A stretch of DNA of 44,682 nucleotides from contig CANBQT010000025.1 in assembly GCA_947371755.1 (NCBI GenBank), positions 1-44,682 of the forward strand. Reading direction: 5' to 3'. The DNA is from Chitinophagaceae bacterium (lineage in GTDB: Bacteria > Bacteroidota > Bacteroidia > Chitinophagales > Chitinophagaceae). Shown one piece after another: positions 44,195 to 44,682 of this stretch. A program made the position numbers and the translations under genes. The notes below the pieces were generated by a model that was not told where the DNA came from, did not search any database, and was given only the letters and a program-made list of their open reading frames with translations. Numbering within the stretch: position 1 is the first letter of the stretch; every line of letters begins with the position of its first letter.

Positions 44195-44605
44195 ATGAAT
44201 AGAATAGTGTTTACTTCACTTTGTTTATCTATCGTATTATTGGTTGTTTCTGCTTTTGTACAATCTTTTAGTTTGCCTAAAAGTATTGAAAGAGGGAAAG
44301 AAGTGTATGTTACTTTTTGTCAAAACTGTCATATGGAAAATGGTGAAGGCATCGCAGGTACCAATCCACCATTGGCTAAGTCTGATTATTTGAAACACCC
44401 TGTAAACGAATTAATAACGTTGGTGTTGAAAGGACAAGTAGGAAAGGTAAAAGTAAATGGCGTTACTTTTGATACAGCTATGTTGCCACTGGATTACATG
44501 ACAGACGAGCAAATTGCAGATGCATTAAATTATATCAGAAATACTTGGGGCAATAAAAATCCAGTTGCAATTCTTCCAACGCAGGTGAAGAAATTAAGAA
44601 ACTAA
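44195..44605 (+). CDS. Small exported cytochrome c, probable electron acceptor of the molybdoenzymes
   Basis: A 136-residue mono-heme class I cytochrome c. Residues 1-25 form a signal or membrane anchor. The heme motif C-Q-N-C-H is at Cys42-His46, followed by M-E-N-G-E-G and N-P-P-L-A-K-S-D typical of class I, with a likely Met ligand in T-A-M-L-P. The final helix is D-E-Q-I-A-D-A-L-N-Y-I-R. It lies 20 nt after the second molybdenum subunit. In Bacteroidota and Proteobacteria such cytochromes often take electrons from IorAB-type enzymes, which is the inferred role here. Confidence 0.92.
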   Translation: MNRIVFTSLCLSIVLLVVSAFVQSFSLPKSIERGKEVYVTFCQNCHMENGEGIAGTNPPLAKSDYLKHPVNELITLVLKGQVGKVKVNGVTFDTAMLPLDYMTDEQIADALNYIRNTWGNKNPVAILPTQVKKLRN

Positions 44606-44614
44606 TTCTAATAC

Positions 44615-44682
44615 ATGCAAGAGATTGCCCAAATAGTTAATGCTTACGAAATAGCTATTCAGCAGGGAAAGAAAACAGCTCT
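44615..44682 (+). CDS. XdhC-family molybdenum cofactor insertion factor, 3' end missing
   Basis: The first 22 codons of a gene that runs off the window, starting 9 nt after the cytochrome. The sequence M-Q-E-I-A-Q-I-V-N-A-Y with Q-Q-G-K-K-T-A matches the N-terminal helix of XdhC/CoxF-type proteins, which sulfurate and insert the molybdenum cofactor into enzymes of the xanthine-oxidase family. The position directly after two such enzymes supports the call. Too short for certainty. Confidence 0.7.
   Translation, partial: MQEIAQIVNAYEIAIQQGKKTA

Noticed and set aside
1..44682. CRISPR arrays, tRNA genes, insertion sequences, toxin-antitoxin or phage-defence genes
   Set aside because: Looked for on both strands; no spaced repeats, cloverleaf sequences, transposases or defence domains were seen.

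Overview
The window looks like chromosome from a member of the Bacteroidota, most likely Chitinophagaceae-like. The DNA is AT-rich, signal peptides are short and end in A-Q or S-Q, Shine-Dalgarno sequences are mostly absent, and the gene families are typical of that group: PSCyt1/DUF1501 clusters, ThuA-sugar dehydrogenase fusions and Tat-exported IorB-like molybdoenzymes. This placement is inferred from content, since no rRNA marker is present. I saw no tRNA, rRNA, CRISPR array, insertion sequence or phage gene. Coding density is very high. No gene-free stretch exceeds 300 bases; the longest gaps are 6803-7053, 16907-17090, 38559-38737 and 26108-26264.

Layout. (1) 1-2483: a sugar kinase cut by the window edge, a secreted esterase and a small secreted protein, closed by a strong hairpin terminator. 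(2) 2507-9306: a membrane acyltransferase, a secreted type-B carboxylesterase, a 59-codon remnant of a luciferase-like flavin oxidoreductase, a YceI protein, a di-heme reaction-centre-type cytochrome c and a patatin/beta-barrel protein. (3) 9450-24375: a carbohydrate region. It holds an IlvD-type sugar-acid dehydratase, an SMP-30 lactonase, an SDR dehydrogenase and a zinc alcohol dehydrogenase, together suggesting oxidative, non-phosphorylating sugar breakdown. It also holds exported GH35, GH31 and GH29 glycosidases, a TauE/SafE transporter, and a 1138-residue lipoprotein joining ThuA, PQQ-type sugar dehydrogenase, PKD and cytochrome c domains. (4) 24464-38558: a secreted amidase, a hairpin, then nine same-strand genes with gaps of at most 26 nt. 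(5) 38738-44682: two tandem pairs of periplasmic molybdenum hydroxylase subunits, a small cytochrome c and the start of an XdhC maturation factor.

The most interesting part is region 4. Four genes for an exported redox/hydrolase machine (PSCyt1-DUF1549-DUF1553 lipoprotein, Tat-exported DUF1501 protein, beta-propeller, and a membrane cytochrome with LRR, chitobiase-like and discoidin-like parts) run without a break into a DUF5009 membrane acyltransferase, a PD40-repeat protein, an ACSF3/MatB-like malonyl-CoA synthetase and the malonate carrier MadL/MadM. This suggests that the exported machine and malonate uptake serve one task, which I have not seen described.

Five c-type cytochromes in 45 kb, in otherwise unrelated operons, point to substrate oxidation in the periplasm feeding the respiratory chain. 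The three glycosidase families match the three side-chain sugars of fucosylated xyloglucan (xylose, galactose, fucose). No SusC/SusD pair or backbone endoglucanase is present here, so the polysaccharide assignment is an inference.
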